Assembly (NCBI GenBank): GCA_046343415.1
Contig: JBKDNL010000003.1
Span: forward strand, 1 to 15,442
Length of the DNA: 15,442 bases
Reading direction: 5' to 3'
DNA from: JALHMQ01 sp020248785
GTDB taxonomy: Bacteria; Pseudomonadota; Gammaproteobacteria; Burkholderiales; Burkholderiaceae_F
The notes below the pieces were generated by a model that ran no database searches, was not told the origin of the DNA, and saw only the letters and a list, made by a program, of their open reading frames with translations. The position numbers and the translations under genes are program-made. Below, piece after piece: positions 1-7,219 of this stretch (positions are counted from its first letter, which is position 1; each line of letters opens with the position of its first letter).

Positions 1-126
1 CGGCGCGCTCAGCGGCACGCGCCCAACTCGATCGCAACGATCCGCCACCTGCTCGGCGTCCAGCTCATCCATCGCCTCGGCCATTGCCCGCACTGCGGTC
101 AGCGAAGCGAAAGACTACGTTTGTGA
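1..126 (+). CDS. C-terminal fragment of a transposase-like protein (tentative, IS91-like)
   Basis: The frame is open from base 1 to TGA at 124-126 and gives 41 residues with strong GC3 bias. It contains the phrase APNSIATIRHLLG followed by a Cys-rich end HCPHCGQ. IS91-type (Y2/HUH) transposases often end with a similar arrangement: a PNS...R.L segment and then a CPxCG zinc-knuckle-like tail. That resemblance is from memory and is weak evidence. The catalytic region lies outside the window. The same fragment, with 14 more residues, is present on the minus strand at the other end of the window. The stop lies 15 bases before the repeat boundary, as expected if the boundary is the element end. 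It could instead be another Cys-tailed protein. Confidence 0.4.
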   Translation, partial: RRAQRHAPNSIATIRHLLGVQLIHRLGHCPHCGQRSERLRL

Positions 127-141
127 CACAGTAAGATTAGG
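1..141. repeat. Left arm of a long inverted repeat (pairs with 15259-15399)
   Basis: This stretch is the reverse complement of 15259-15399. Position p pairs with 15400-p, and 140 of 141 positions match. The only difference is at 102 (G here, A on the corresponding strand of the other arm), which is a synonymous CAG/CAA change in the reading frame carried by the arm. Identity stops sharply at 141/142 and 15258/15259. The left arm may extend beyond the window. The arm carries the 3' end of a gene pointing inward, which fits an insertion sequence present twice in opposite orientation. An assembly or amplification chimera is the main alternative, but the single difference argues for two distinct copies. 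Confidence 0.93.
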
Positions 142-282
142 AAATTTAGCCGCTTACGTTGATGCTGGCGGAGACGGAGTCTGTCAAGGCCCGCGCCATT
201 GCTTGCTTAGCGAGGCACTCGCGCAGTTATCCACCATCGCGTCCTCCGCTAGACCGTCGCGCAGTCAACGCCAGCAGATCGT

Positions 283-624
283 CTAAACGCAAGCCCGCTG
301 CCGCGCGAACTTGCGCAAGGTCGCCGGATGCTCGACCGCCAGGGCGATCAGCGTGCGGGCTGCGCCACGCGGCTCACGCCGGCCCTGCTCCCACTGCTGC
401 AAGGTGCGCAACGACACGCCCAGCAAGGCCGCGAACTCGGCCTGCGACAGGCTCGATGCCGCACGTGCTCGTACCACCGAGACCTCACGCACGGCCCCTT
501 GTGCGTCAGCCTTCCAGAGGCGACCGACCCGCCCTGCCTTGACATCCCGCACGGCCGCTAGAAGCTCGGCGCCAATGTCACGCCGCGCATCGCGCGTGCG
601 CAGTGCCTTTTCAGTCAGTGCCAT
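283..624 (-). CDS. higA-like: HigA-type antitoxin, Xre-family HTH protein
   Basis: This 113-residue protein neutralises the adjacent toxin and probably represses its own operon by binding DNA. Residues about 59-86 form a clear Xre/Cro helix-turn-helix (LSQAEFAALLGVSLRTLQQW), followed by EQGRREP, which is typical of the HigA/NadS group. The N-terminal half (1-50) is the likely toxin-contact region. I chose the ATG at 622-624 because a near-perfect Shine-Dalgarno (GAAGGAG) lies 7 bases upstream. The frame continues to 642, but that start has no comparable site. The gene overlaps the toxin stop by 14 bases, with the toxin first, which is the usual HigBA order and implies translational coupling. 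It ends in TAG at 283-285. Confidence 0.88.
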   Translation of the reverse strand: MALTEKALRTRDARRDIGAELLAAVRDVKAGRVGRLWKADAQGAVREVSVVRARAASSLSQAEFAALLGVSLRTLQQWEQGRREPRGAARTLIALAVEHPATLRKFARQRACV

Positions 625-931
625 GGCCCAACTCCTTCGCAATGGGGCGCAGCACGTCGGGCGGAATCGTGTCCCGCGCGCTCTTGCCGTAGATGGTCAA
701 CAGAACGACGGCACCGGAGACAAAGCGCGCCGTGTAGATCACCCGCACGCCGCCCGACTTGCCGGACCCACTGCGCCTCCAGCGCACCTTGCGGCAACCA
801 CCGGACCCGCGGATCAGGTCACCGGCCACGGGATTGGCCGCGATGAAGGCGGCAAAGCCGGCGCGCTCGTCCTCGCTCCAATAATCGGGCCACAGTCTGG
901 AGAACAGTGGAGACTCGATCACCGTGAGCAT
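611..931 (-). CDS. higB-like: HigB/RelE-type toxin (type II toxin-antitoxin)
   Basis: This 106-residue protein fits the RelE/HigB-2 fold. Family members are small ribosome-dependent mRNA interferases acting in the cytoplasm. Visible hallmarks are IAANPVAGDLIRGSGGCRKVRW in outline (the conserved NP..G..I.G..G.RK.RW segment, about residues 32-53), then GGVRVIYTAR, the hydrophobic strand AVVLLTIYGKSARD and a C-terminal helix. These match the group often annotated as RelE/StbE or COG4737. Length is normal. The ATG at 929-931 has no good Shine-Dalgarno, while a TATAGT hexamer lies 5 bases upstream, so the transcript may be nearly leaderless. The antitoxin follows with a 14-base overlap. The pair sits between the phage late genes and the repeat arm, like a moron or stabilisation cassette. 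Confidence 0.88.
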   Translation of the reverse strand: MLTVIESPLFSRLWPDYWSEDERAGFAAFIAANPVAGDLIRGSGGCRKVRWRRSGSGKSGGVRVIYTARFVSGAVVLLTIYGKSARDTIPPDVLRPIAKELGHGTD

Positions 932-936
932 GCTTG

Positions 937-958
937 ACTATACGCCATTGGCGCATAG
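937..958 (-). promoter_or_regulatory. Operator/promoter of the toxin-antitoxin operon
   Basis: Bases 938-958 form a palindrome with arms CTATACGCC and GGCGCATAG around a central ATT, with one mismatched pair out of nine. On the minus strand the first arm supplies TATAGT (937-942), a good -10 element 5 bases from the toxin ATG; I see no convincing -35. An imperfect palindrome overlapping the -10 just upstream of a HigBA pair is where an Xre-type antitoxin usually binds to autoregulate. The assignment rests on position and symmetry only. Confidence 0.6.
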
Positions 959-980
959 GTGCGCATGCGCCGCTCCATCC

Positions 981-1472
981 TCAACCCGCCCCCACCTGCC
1001 CACGCAACTGATCCGCCCGCCGCTGCACGTCCTCGAGCTTCAGGTGGTAGTCCCTGACGACCTGCTTGGCATGGCTTTCCCGCAGTCCGCTGTTGCAGGC
1101 GCGGGCCGCCAGCAGCAGCCTGGCGCCGAAGTCGATGCGCTCCGGGCCGGACCGCAGCGTCATCACGCGGTCCTTGAACTCGGCCATCAGCTTGTCGAAG
1201 GCCGCGATGCGTGCCTGCATGTCCTCGCGCGACGGTCCTGACTGCGCCACGTAGGCGCACTCCTGAGCGTCGATCGTGATGTAGGGCAGCGCAAGGAGCA
1301 CGGACTCGGCGTCGTCGATCCGCTGCCGGATCTCTGCGATCTGCTGGCGCTCTTCATCGGCATCCTCACCAGCGGCGACCCGGCGGCCGAGCCCAACTCG
1401 CGCAGTGCGCAGTTCAGCCTGCAGGCCCTGCAAGGTGTCACGGGTATCGCGTTCAAAGTTCTGCATGTTCAT
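981..1472 (-). CDS. Hypothetical phage protein, coiled-coil, downstream of the giant gene
   Basis: This 163-residue protein belongs to no family I recognise. It is charged and helical. Residues about 4-60 (NFERDTRDTLQGLQAELRTA and the EERQQIAEIRQRIDDAE stretch) have heptad-like spacing suggesting a coiled coil, and the C-terminus (KLEDVQRRADQLRGQV) looks similar. There is no signal peptide or membrane segment. The ATG at 1470-1472 overlaps the TGA of the giant gene (ATGA), implying translational coupling, and an AGGAG lies 11 bases upstream. A second ATG two codons in is possible. It is probably a small virion or accessory protein made together with the polyvalent protein, by position only. 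It ends in TGA at 981-983 and is followed by the toxin-antitoxin control region. Confidence 0.75.
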   Translation of the reverse strand: MNMQNFERDTRDTLQGLQAELRTARVGLGRRVAAGEDADEERQQIAEIRQRIDDAESVLLALPYITIDAQECAYVAQSGPSREDMQARIAAFDKLMAEFKDRVMTLRSGPERIDFGARLLLAARACNSGLRESHAKQVVRDYHLKLEDVQRRADQLRGQVGAG

Positions 1473-4400
1473 GGCTGGACAGGCTCCTGTTTCGGTTGCC
1501 GACCGGCGGGCCGGAAAGTCTCGGTGAATGTCTTGTTGAAGGCGCGCATCAACTTCGTGCGCTCGTTGTCGATCCGCTCGCGCTCGAGCCGCTTGGCCTC
1601 GTCGCCGAGCTTGGCGTTCTCGATCACCGCGATCTCGGCCCGCCGCAGCTGGCCCAGGTGGCGATTCAGCAGTACCAGCGTCTCGCCGAGCTGCATCACC
1701 GCCTTGTTCTCGGGGTCGTCGAGGTCAACGCGGATGCCGAGCTTGATGGCGGCCAGGCCCTGCCCGTACCGCTTCTCGATCTCCTTGCGGTTCTCGTAGA
1801 ACCGGGCCTGATCGGTGCGGTTGTCGTGCTGGCCGTACAGCGCCTTAAAGATCGGCACGTTCGCCGGGTTGACGGTGGCCGTGCTATCCCCCAGCTGGCC
1901 GACGGTGCTCGCCACGTCCGCCAGGAACGTGCCCAGGCCGCCGGTGGCGCTGCGCACGGCCGTCTCTAACGTGCCCGGCGCGACGTCGATGGCCCCGCTG
2001 CGTGCACGATCGCCACCCGTCGACGCATTCAGCCACTGCGCGATACGCTGCTGCGCAGTACCGGCGTCACTGAGGAAGTAGCGTTCCGAGTCGGGCCGCT
2101 CGTCATACGGGCTGCGGGTTGGAACCGCTGGCCGGCCCCAGCCGCTGCGCTCGGTGGCCAGCTGGATCGGTAGGTCCAGGACGGTCGGCGCGGCCGCCAT
2201 GCCCACCTGCACCGGGTCGGTCGGATCGAAGCTGCCGCCGACCGGGTTGAATGAGCCGGCCACCGCGGACGTGAGGTTGATGGCGGCCTTCGCCGGCGTG
2301 ATGCCGCGCCGCGGATCACGCAGGTTGCGCAGCGTGTCCGCGAGGCTGTTGCCGAGCACGGCGAACACGTTGAAGCCGTACGGCAGCGGGATCTTGATGT
2401 ACTTCGCCTGCCCGGCCTTGTCGCTGACGCCCGGCACGTTCCAGGCGGGCGGAATCATGACGACAAGGTTCCGCTCTTTCACGAAGTCCGGCACCTTGTC
2501 CCAGTTGGACTCGCCGTCGTCGTCGTCGCCGCCCCACTTGGCATTGCCGAGGGCGAGCGCCATGGCGAGCCCGGTGAGGCCGGCCATGGCGGCCTGCACG
2601 CGCGGATTCTTCAGCGCGACCAGCGTGCGGTGCGAGCCCTGCACGGCGGCGTTGAAGAACAGGTACAACGAGTTCAGCGCCGTGCCCCACTCGCCCTTGC
2701 GGTTGAAGTTGACGGTCAGATTCTTGGCGATCGACGCCGCCTCGGCTGGCGTCTTGCCCATCTCGCGCGCCGTGCGGTACGCCCCCACGCGCGCCGCGCT
2801 CTCGCTGGCGCCGCCCATCATCTCGACCGCGCGCAGGGTGGACGCCGCCAGCTTGGCCAAGCGGGTACCACGCGCGGCAAGCCACGCGCGATCGGCAAGG
2901 CGGGCCACGCCGCAGCCTCGCGGGTCCAGATCGCCGCCCGCCTCAAGGATCTCCGCGCGGAGCTCGTCGAACACGTCGGTGGTGTCGCGCATGAAGAAGC
3001 CGCCCGTGATGCCGCCGGCGGCCTTGAACTCCGTGAACCAGCGATCCCACTCGCGGACCTGCGGATCCAGCCTGCGGGTCTCGTTGCGCGCGGCGGCCGC
3101 CAGCGCGCCGGTGTAGTGGCGCGCGTAGGTCGCAGTCGCGCCCCAGCCGAGCGTGTCGAGCGTGCTGATCGCGCCGGTCTGCGCGTCCCGGATGCTGTTG
3201 ATCACGACAAACGCCGGGTTCCAGCGCGTCAGCGTGTTGCGCAGCCAGTTCGAGTACCAGCCGACGGACTCGGCGATCAGGCGCTGCAGGTCACCGGTCT
3301 CGTCCAGGTAGGCGCGCTGCATGGCCCTGCGCAGCAGCGGATCCTTGATGCGGATGTAGACGGCCTGTCCACCCACCTTCACGCCGATCGTGTCGTCGCC
3401 CTTGTCGACATCCGCCAGGCGCACGGCCTCCTGCACGTCGAAGAACGCCAGCTGCGGATCGTCGCGGAGGTCGCGGCGCAGCGGCTGGACCTCCCACAGC
3501 GCGGGGTCCGGGTTGGTCTGCACCAGGTCGAGGAACACCTTGCCGACGGCATTGCGCTCAGCGCGGACGAGGGCGCGCTCGTAGTCGAGGATGACGTTCT
3601 CGAGGATGGTTGCCGCACGGCTCGTACGGCCCTCCAAGTGCTGGGCTTCCTCGCCGCGCACGTCGATGCCGCCACGCGGCTTCACCACCGGACGGCCGTC
3701 GGCGTCGAACTCGATGCGCTCGAAGCCCCGCAGCGGCACGTAGTTGCGAAACATTAGCTCCCAGCGGTCGAACTGGTCCTGGGAGATCAGGTCGGCGTCG
3801 AGCAGCTTGCGCCGCGTGGCGCGCGTGATTGCCAGCAGATCGGCGTGCACGTCCTCGAGTGCATCGGCCTTGCCATCGCGCAGGAAGCGGTCGAGTACGT
3901 CGGAGGCCGCGGCGTCCGACATGCCGGAGCCGTTGCCCCGCAGGTCGGGATTGATGCGCTCTACATAGCGATTGCGCTCGGCGGCGTGCTTCGCGTAGGC
4001 GTACAGCGCGAGATCGCCCGGCGTCAGGTCCAGGCGCGCCAGCTTGGTCATGAGCGGGCGCATGCGGTCGTCCTTGAACTGCTCGAGCTGGGCCTGAATT
4101 CGGCCGTGCATGCGCTCTTCGGCGCGGTAGGCGTCCTGCGCCTGGCCGACCGTGCCGCCCTGCGCGGTGATGGCGTCCTGCACGACGCGCAGGCGCAGCA
4201 GGTAGTCCTGCGCGACGCGTCGCGCCGTCTGCATGCGGGTTTCGCTGGGTAGCTCCCAGCGGTTTACGGGATTGCCGGCCTCGCGCCGGCGTGGCGTCCT
4301 GTCGTAGAAGACGTTGGCGAGGTCGCCTAAAGGTTGAACGCGCCGAGCTGCAAGTCGATCCAGAAGGACTCGCCCGCGCGCTGTGCCCGCTGTGCGTGCC

Positions 4401-7198
4401 AGGGATCCGGCGAGAGCCGCGACTCGTGCAGTGCGCAGCCCAGCCTCAGACGCAGTCGCTCCTGGGCCGGCCACCAATCCCAGCGTTCGAGCTCCAAGAA
4501 TCTTCCGGCCAACAGCGTGGAGAGCCTCTCGGGCGTCATCCGCTTGGCGATCTCGCCGCTCGTTGCGTGCCTCAGACTGGCGAGCGCCGGCATCAGCTGC
4601 TCGTTCGGCAGCGTCTCCAGCGACTGAAAATCGGCCTCTTGCAACGTCATAGCTGATGCCTTCGATCTCGGGTGCGATCGCGCGAACCTGATCGTAAACG
4701 CGGCGCGCGAGTTCGCGGATGTTGTACGCGTGGTTTCCACGTCGCCAATCAATGGGATCAAGTCCGGTCGAGGCGTCGTCACGCATCTGGCGTGACGCGG
4801 GTTCGATGTGATCTGTCGTGCCCCAGCGCAGCGCGGAGCTCAGCAGGTTGTTCGTGCGCCGGAACGCCGCCGCGTCGCTCAACCCCATGGGGTCGCCGAT
4901 GAACCGCAGGCCGGCGTTGTGCGCGAAGTCGCCCACCATCTGGTAGACGCGCGAGCCCGCCTGACCGGGCGCCCATTGGCTGATGTCGAGCCACACTTCG
5001 CCGTCGGCGTTGGTGAACACCAGCGCGCGCCTGGTCTCCGGCAGTGCCGGGTGCCGGATCTCCCAGGCGTCCCTGAGGGTCCGGAACGGCTCGTTGCTCG
5101 TGTCGACGCTGTCCGTGATGCGCTCGACTTCGGCGCCCGGCCAGATCGTGCGCGCGATCACATGCAGGCCACGCGAAGTGCTGATCGGGTAGCTGAACGC
5201 TTCGTCGGACTGCGCGAGGTCATCGAGGAACCGCACCACCGGATCGTCGGTGTCGATCGCCTGCCGGCGACGGCCGTCCTGCGAGCGCAGCACGTCGAGC
5301 CTGGATATCATCGTCGGGCTGACGAATGTGCCGTCGCCGGCCAGGACCGCTGCGATGCCGCGCAGGACGGCGGCATCCGAGGACAGGCCGAGAAGCTCGC
5401 GCGCCTTGGCCATCAGCGCCTGGTACCAGCGGCGCACGACCGCCTGCCAGCCGCGGCCCTCGGCACGCTGGCGCATGAGTCGCGCGCCATTGATCGCCCA
5501 GAACTCGCTGGCGGCGGCCAGCTCGTAGGGCAGCACGCTCTGCAGGTTGAGGTCGCTGCCCGGCAAACCCTGCCAGATGCGCAGCGCCATGGCGTCGTCG
5601 CCGCGTTCGGCGGCGAGCAGCATGGCGTCGAGCAGCGTTGTGCGAGTCCCGTCAAGCCCCTGGCGAGCATCACGGGCGGCCGCACGCAGTCGCTTCAGCC
5701 ACTCCCGCCGGATGGCGGTCCGGGCTGCCTCCGGAAGCATGCGCTCCGTGTGGTGCAGGATCTCGTGCGTCGTCGTGTCGTCGTTGGCGTTGCTCGCGAA
5801 CACCGTGACGATGCGCGCGAGCACGTTGTAGGTGCCGTTGGGCTGGCTGTCGTCGCCGGCGCGGATGCTGAGGCCCAGGTCGGTGGCCACCGCCGGGTTC
5901 TGGTCGAGCAACCACAACGCGAGATCCGTCTGGGCTGGGCCGAGCTCCCCGGTGCGGCGCGCCCGCAGCAGGCGTTCGCGCAGCCAGTCGGCGCCACGCA
6001 CGCGATCGCGGTCGTCGGCCGCCTGGCGTGCCTCGCGGCGTCGCTCGAGATCGGCCTGCACGGCGGCGGCCAGCTGCCCGTCGCTGCTTTGGCCGCGCTC
6101 CCATCGGCGCAGCGCAGTGTCCAGGCGCGGCGCGGTGGCCACGAAGTACGGCGCGACCTCCCGGGGAACCGGGACCCCGCGCTCGGTGCGGTCCTCAAGG
6201 AATGCGCCACGCGGCGCACGCACCCACGCGGGCGGGTTCCTGGCCGACTGCACGCGGCCGCCGGTCGCGGAGAACGCAATCGACGGGCCGTAGGGCTCGA
6301 AGCCGAGCGCCTCGAACTCCGGCCGCTGCGCTGTCAGGTTGCCGGCTTCGCGCTGCCGGATGACGACGCCGAGCCCGTGGGCGTCGGCGACAGCGTTGAT
6401 GCGGGCGAGGCTGTCTGGGGTGACGACGGCGACGCTGATGTTGCCGTTGTCGTCGAGACTGGCACCGGGGTCGATGGCGGCGACGTCACGACGTAGGGCG
6501 CGGGCGGCGTCCACGTCCCGCATGACGGCGGGCACAGCGGGTCGGCCAGCGATGTCCCCTCGGTAGGCACCGGATACCTCATCGAGCGATCGTAGGCCAT
6601 AGGAACGCAGTCCCAAGGAGTCGTCACCGCCGCGGGACGGCGCAGCGTCTTGCTCATCCGACACCATGCGCCCCGTGTTCTGCGTGATGTCATATCCCAG
6701 CGCGCGCCCACGGTTCTGCGCTCCCGTCGTGCTCCTCGCGCTACGGCCGTCTCCCCACACGGCGTCCGTGAGGTAGCCGTCCTCGATCAGCGCCTCAATT
6801 TCGGCATGTCCTGCTTGCCGCAGGTCGGCCACGTCGGCAGACCACGCAAAGACACCGTAGGAGCCCGTGCCGCGCGCGAACCGCCGCAGCCACGCGCGCA
6901 ACTTGGTCGGGTTGGTCCACAGCGACAGCGGGATCTCGGCGAGCGCACGCACGCCACGGCTAGCGCCGATGACCGCGATCCAGCCGTCACGCTGCAAGCT
7001 CTTGCCGACGCGAGCGACCTCTGCCGGCGACTGCACCTGGGTGTCGAGCAGATCGTGCGGTTTGGCGGGCGTCAGTAGGCGGTCGTCGTCGAAGTATTGC
7101 TCGACGACCTGTTGCCGCGGTGGCAGCACCAGCCGCGTCTCGGGGTTTGGCGTCAGGACACCGTAGCGGTTCGAGTTGATGACGACATGCGCCCGCAT
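1469..7198 (-). CDS. Giant phage polyvalent protein, part 2 (after the amber codon): JAB end, HEXXH zincin, LPD38
   Basis: These 1,909 residues continue the upstream giant frame without a shift; only TAG and seven codons separate them. The first residues (MRAHVVINSNRYGVL) are the missing end of the JAB domain, and the ATG has no proper ribosome binding site, so this is not an independent gene. Visible landmarks: a zincin motif HEILH at 478-482; a conserved region about 670-840 containing FIGDPMGLSD; and the large C-terminal region typical of LPD38 (polyvalent-protein-associated domain 38) with NLTVNFNRKGEWG at 1493 and LFFNAAVQG about 20 residues later, then a hydrophobic Ala/Leu segment. Such proteins are packaged and ejected with phage DNA; the domains probably act on host defence or early infection. 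An unrelated short reading frame overlaps residues about 850-957. Confidence 0.88.
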   Translation of the reverse strand: MRAHVVINSNRYGVLTPNPETRLVLPPRQQVVEQYFDDDRLLTPAKPHDLLDTQVQSPAEVARVGKSLQRDGWIAVIGASRGVRALAEIPLSLWTNPTKLRAWLRRFARGTGSYGVFAWSADVADLRQAGHAEIEALIEDGYLTDAVWGDGRSARSTTGAQNRGRALGYDITQNTGRMVSDEQDAAPSRGGDDSLGLRSYGLRSLDEVSGAYRGDIAGRPAVPAVMRDVDAARALRRDVAAIDPGASLDDNGNISVAVVTPDSLARINAVADAHGLGVVIRQREAGNLTAQRPEFEALGFEPYGPSIAFSATGGRVQSARNPPAWVRAPRGAFLEDRTERGVPVPREVAPYFVATAPRLDTALRRWERGQSSDGQLAAAVQADLERRREARQAADDRDRVRGADWLRERLLRARRTGELGPAQTDLALWLLDQNPAVATDLGLSIRAGDDSQPNGTYNVLARIVTVFASNANDDTTTHEILHHTERMLPEAARTAIRREWLKRLRAAARDARQGLDGTRTTLLDAMLLAAERGDDAMALRIWQGLPGSDLNLQSVLPYELAAASEFWAINGARLMRQRAEGRGWQAVVRRWYQALMAKARELLGLSSDAAVLRGIAAVLAGDGTFVSPTMISRLDVLRSQDGRRRQAIDTDDPVVRFLDDLAQSDEAFSYPISTSRGLHVIARTIWPGAEVERITDSVDTSNEPFRTLRDAWEIRHPALPETRRALVFTNADGEVWLDISQWAPGQAGSRVYQMVGDFAHNAGLRFIGDPMGLSDAAAFRRTNNLLSSALRWGTTDHIEPASRQMRDDASTGLDPIDWRRGNHAYNIRELARRVYDQVRAIAPEIEGISYDVARGRFSVAGDAAERAADAGARQSEARNERRDRQADDAREALHAVGRKILGARTLGLVAGPGATASEAGLRTARVAALAGSLARTAGTARGRVLLDRLAARRVQPLGDLANVFYDRTPRRREAGNPVNRWELPSETRMQTARRVAQDYLLRLRVVQDAITAQGGTVGQAQDAYRAEERMHGRIQAQLEQFKDDRMRPLMTKLARLDLTPGDLALYAYAKHAAERNRYVERINPDLRGNGSGMSDAAASDVLDRFLRDGKADALEDVHADLLAITRATRRKLLDADLISQDQFDRWELMFRNYVPLRGFERIEFDADGRPVVKPRGGIDVRGEEAQHLEGRTSRAATILENVILDYERALVRAERNAVGKVFLDLVQTNPDPALWEVQPLRRDLRDDPQLAFFDVQEAVRLADVDKGDDTIGVKVGGQAVYIRIKDPLLRRAMQRAYLDETGDLQRLIAESVGWYSNWLRNTLTRWNPAFVVINSIRDAQTGAISTLDTLGWGATATYARHYTGALAAAARNETRRLDPQVREWDRWFTEFKAAGGITGGFFMRDTTDVFDELRAEILEAGGDLDPRGCGVARLADRAWLAARGTRLAKLAASTLRAVEMMGGASESAARVGAYRTAREMGKTPAEAASIAKNLTVNFNRKGEWGTALNSLYLFFNAAVQGSHRTLVALKNPRVQAAMAGLTGLAMALALGNAKWGGDDDDGESNWDKVPDFVKERNLVVMIPPAWNVPGVSDKAGQAKYIKIPLPYGFNVFAVLGNSLADTLRNLRDPRRGITPAKAAINLTSAVAGSFNPVGGSFDPTDPVQVGMAAAPTVLDLPIQLATERSGWGRPAVPTRSPYDERPDSERYFLSDAGTAQQRIAQWLNASTGGDRARSGAIDVAPGTLETAVRSATGGLGTFLADVASTVGQLGDSTATVNPANVPIFKALYGQHDNRTDQARFYENRKEIEKRYGQGLAAIKLGIRVDLDDPENKAVMQLGETLVLLNRHLGQLRRAEIAVIENAKLGDEAKRLERERIDNERTKLMRAFNKTFTETFRPAGRQPKQEPVQP
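4327..4650 (-). CDS. Nested 107-residue reading frame inside the giant gene
   Basis: This frame lies wholly within the giant polyvalent gene in another frame of the same strand. It starts at ATG 4648-4650, with GAAGG at 4659-4663 eight bases upstream, and ends in TAG. By hand count about 85% of its codons end in G or C, against about 50% for the giant frame over the same bases, so base three of this frame carries the local coding signal. The product (MTLQEADFQSLETLPNEQL at its start, Trp-rich ERWDWWPAQERLRLRLG in the middle) is soluble, helical and Leu/Arg-rich, and I do not recognise it. The giant product here is Ala/Arg/Gly-rich linker between the FIGDP region and the LPD38 region. It could be a true overprinted gene, or the trace of an inserted cassette that left the host frame open. 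Confidence 0.6.
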   Translation of the reverse strand: MTLQEADFQSLETLPNEQLMPALASLRHATSGEIAKRMTPERLSTLLAGRFLELERWDWWPAQERLRLRLGCALHESRLSPDPWHAQRAQRAGESFWIDLQLGAFNL

Positions 7199-7219
7199 CC
7201 CCGGCAGCCGCCGCGCAAG

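Noticed and set aside
228..236. DnaA-box-like TTATCCACC
   Set aside because: A single site with one mismatch to TTATNCACA and no neighbours. The better origin candidate is at the other end of the window.
142..282. Possible small gene or terminator between the left arm and the antitoxin
   Set aside because: Only very short frames (a 17-codon minus-strand frame) without family resemblance, and no convincing hairpin followed by a T-run.
931..960. Plus-strand TTGACT (934-939) as a -35 of a divergent promoter
   Set aside because: No suitable -10 at the right spacing and no plus-strand gene downstream.
961..970. Perfect 10-bp palindrome GCGCATGCGC
   Set aside because: Short and GC-rich, likely by chance in this composition. 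The longer palindrome at 938-958 overlaps the -10 and is the better operator.
2508..2532. Trinucleotide run encoding GGDDDDG as a microsatellite of interest
   Set aside because: Only four Asp codons within a normal linker of the polyvalent protein. No sign of phase variation.
4808..6496. Long plus-strand frames (562 aa here; also 375 aa at 2630-3757 and 320 aa at 2154-3116)
   Set aside because: They lie opposite the polyvalent gene, whose domains are recognisable, and their products are low-complexity Arg/Ala/Gly/His-rich with no motif. This is the usual shadow of a GC3-biased gene.
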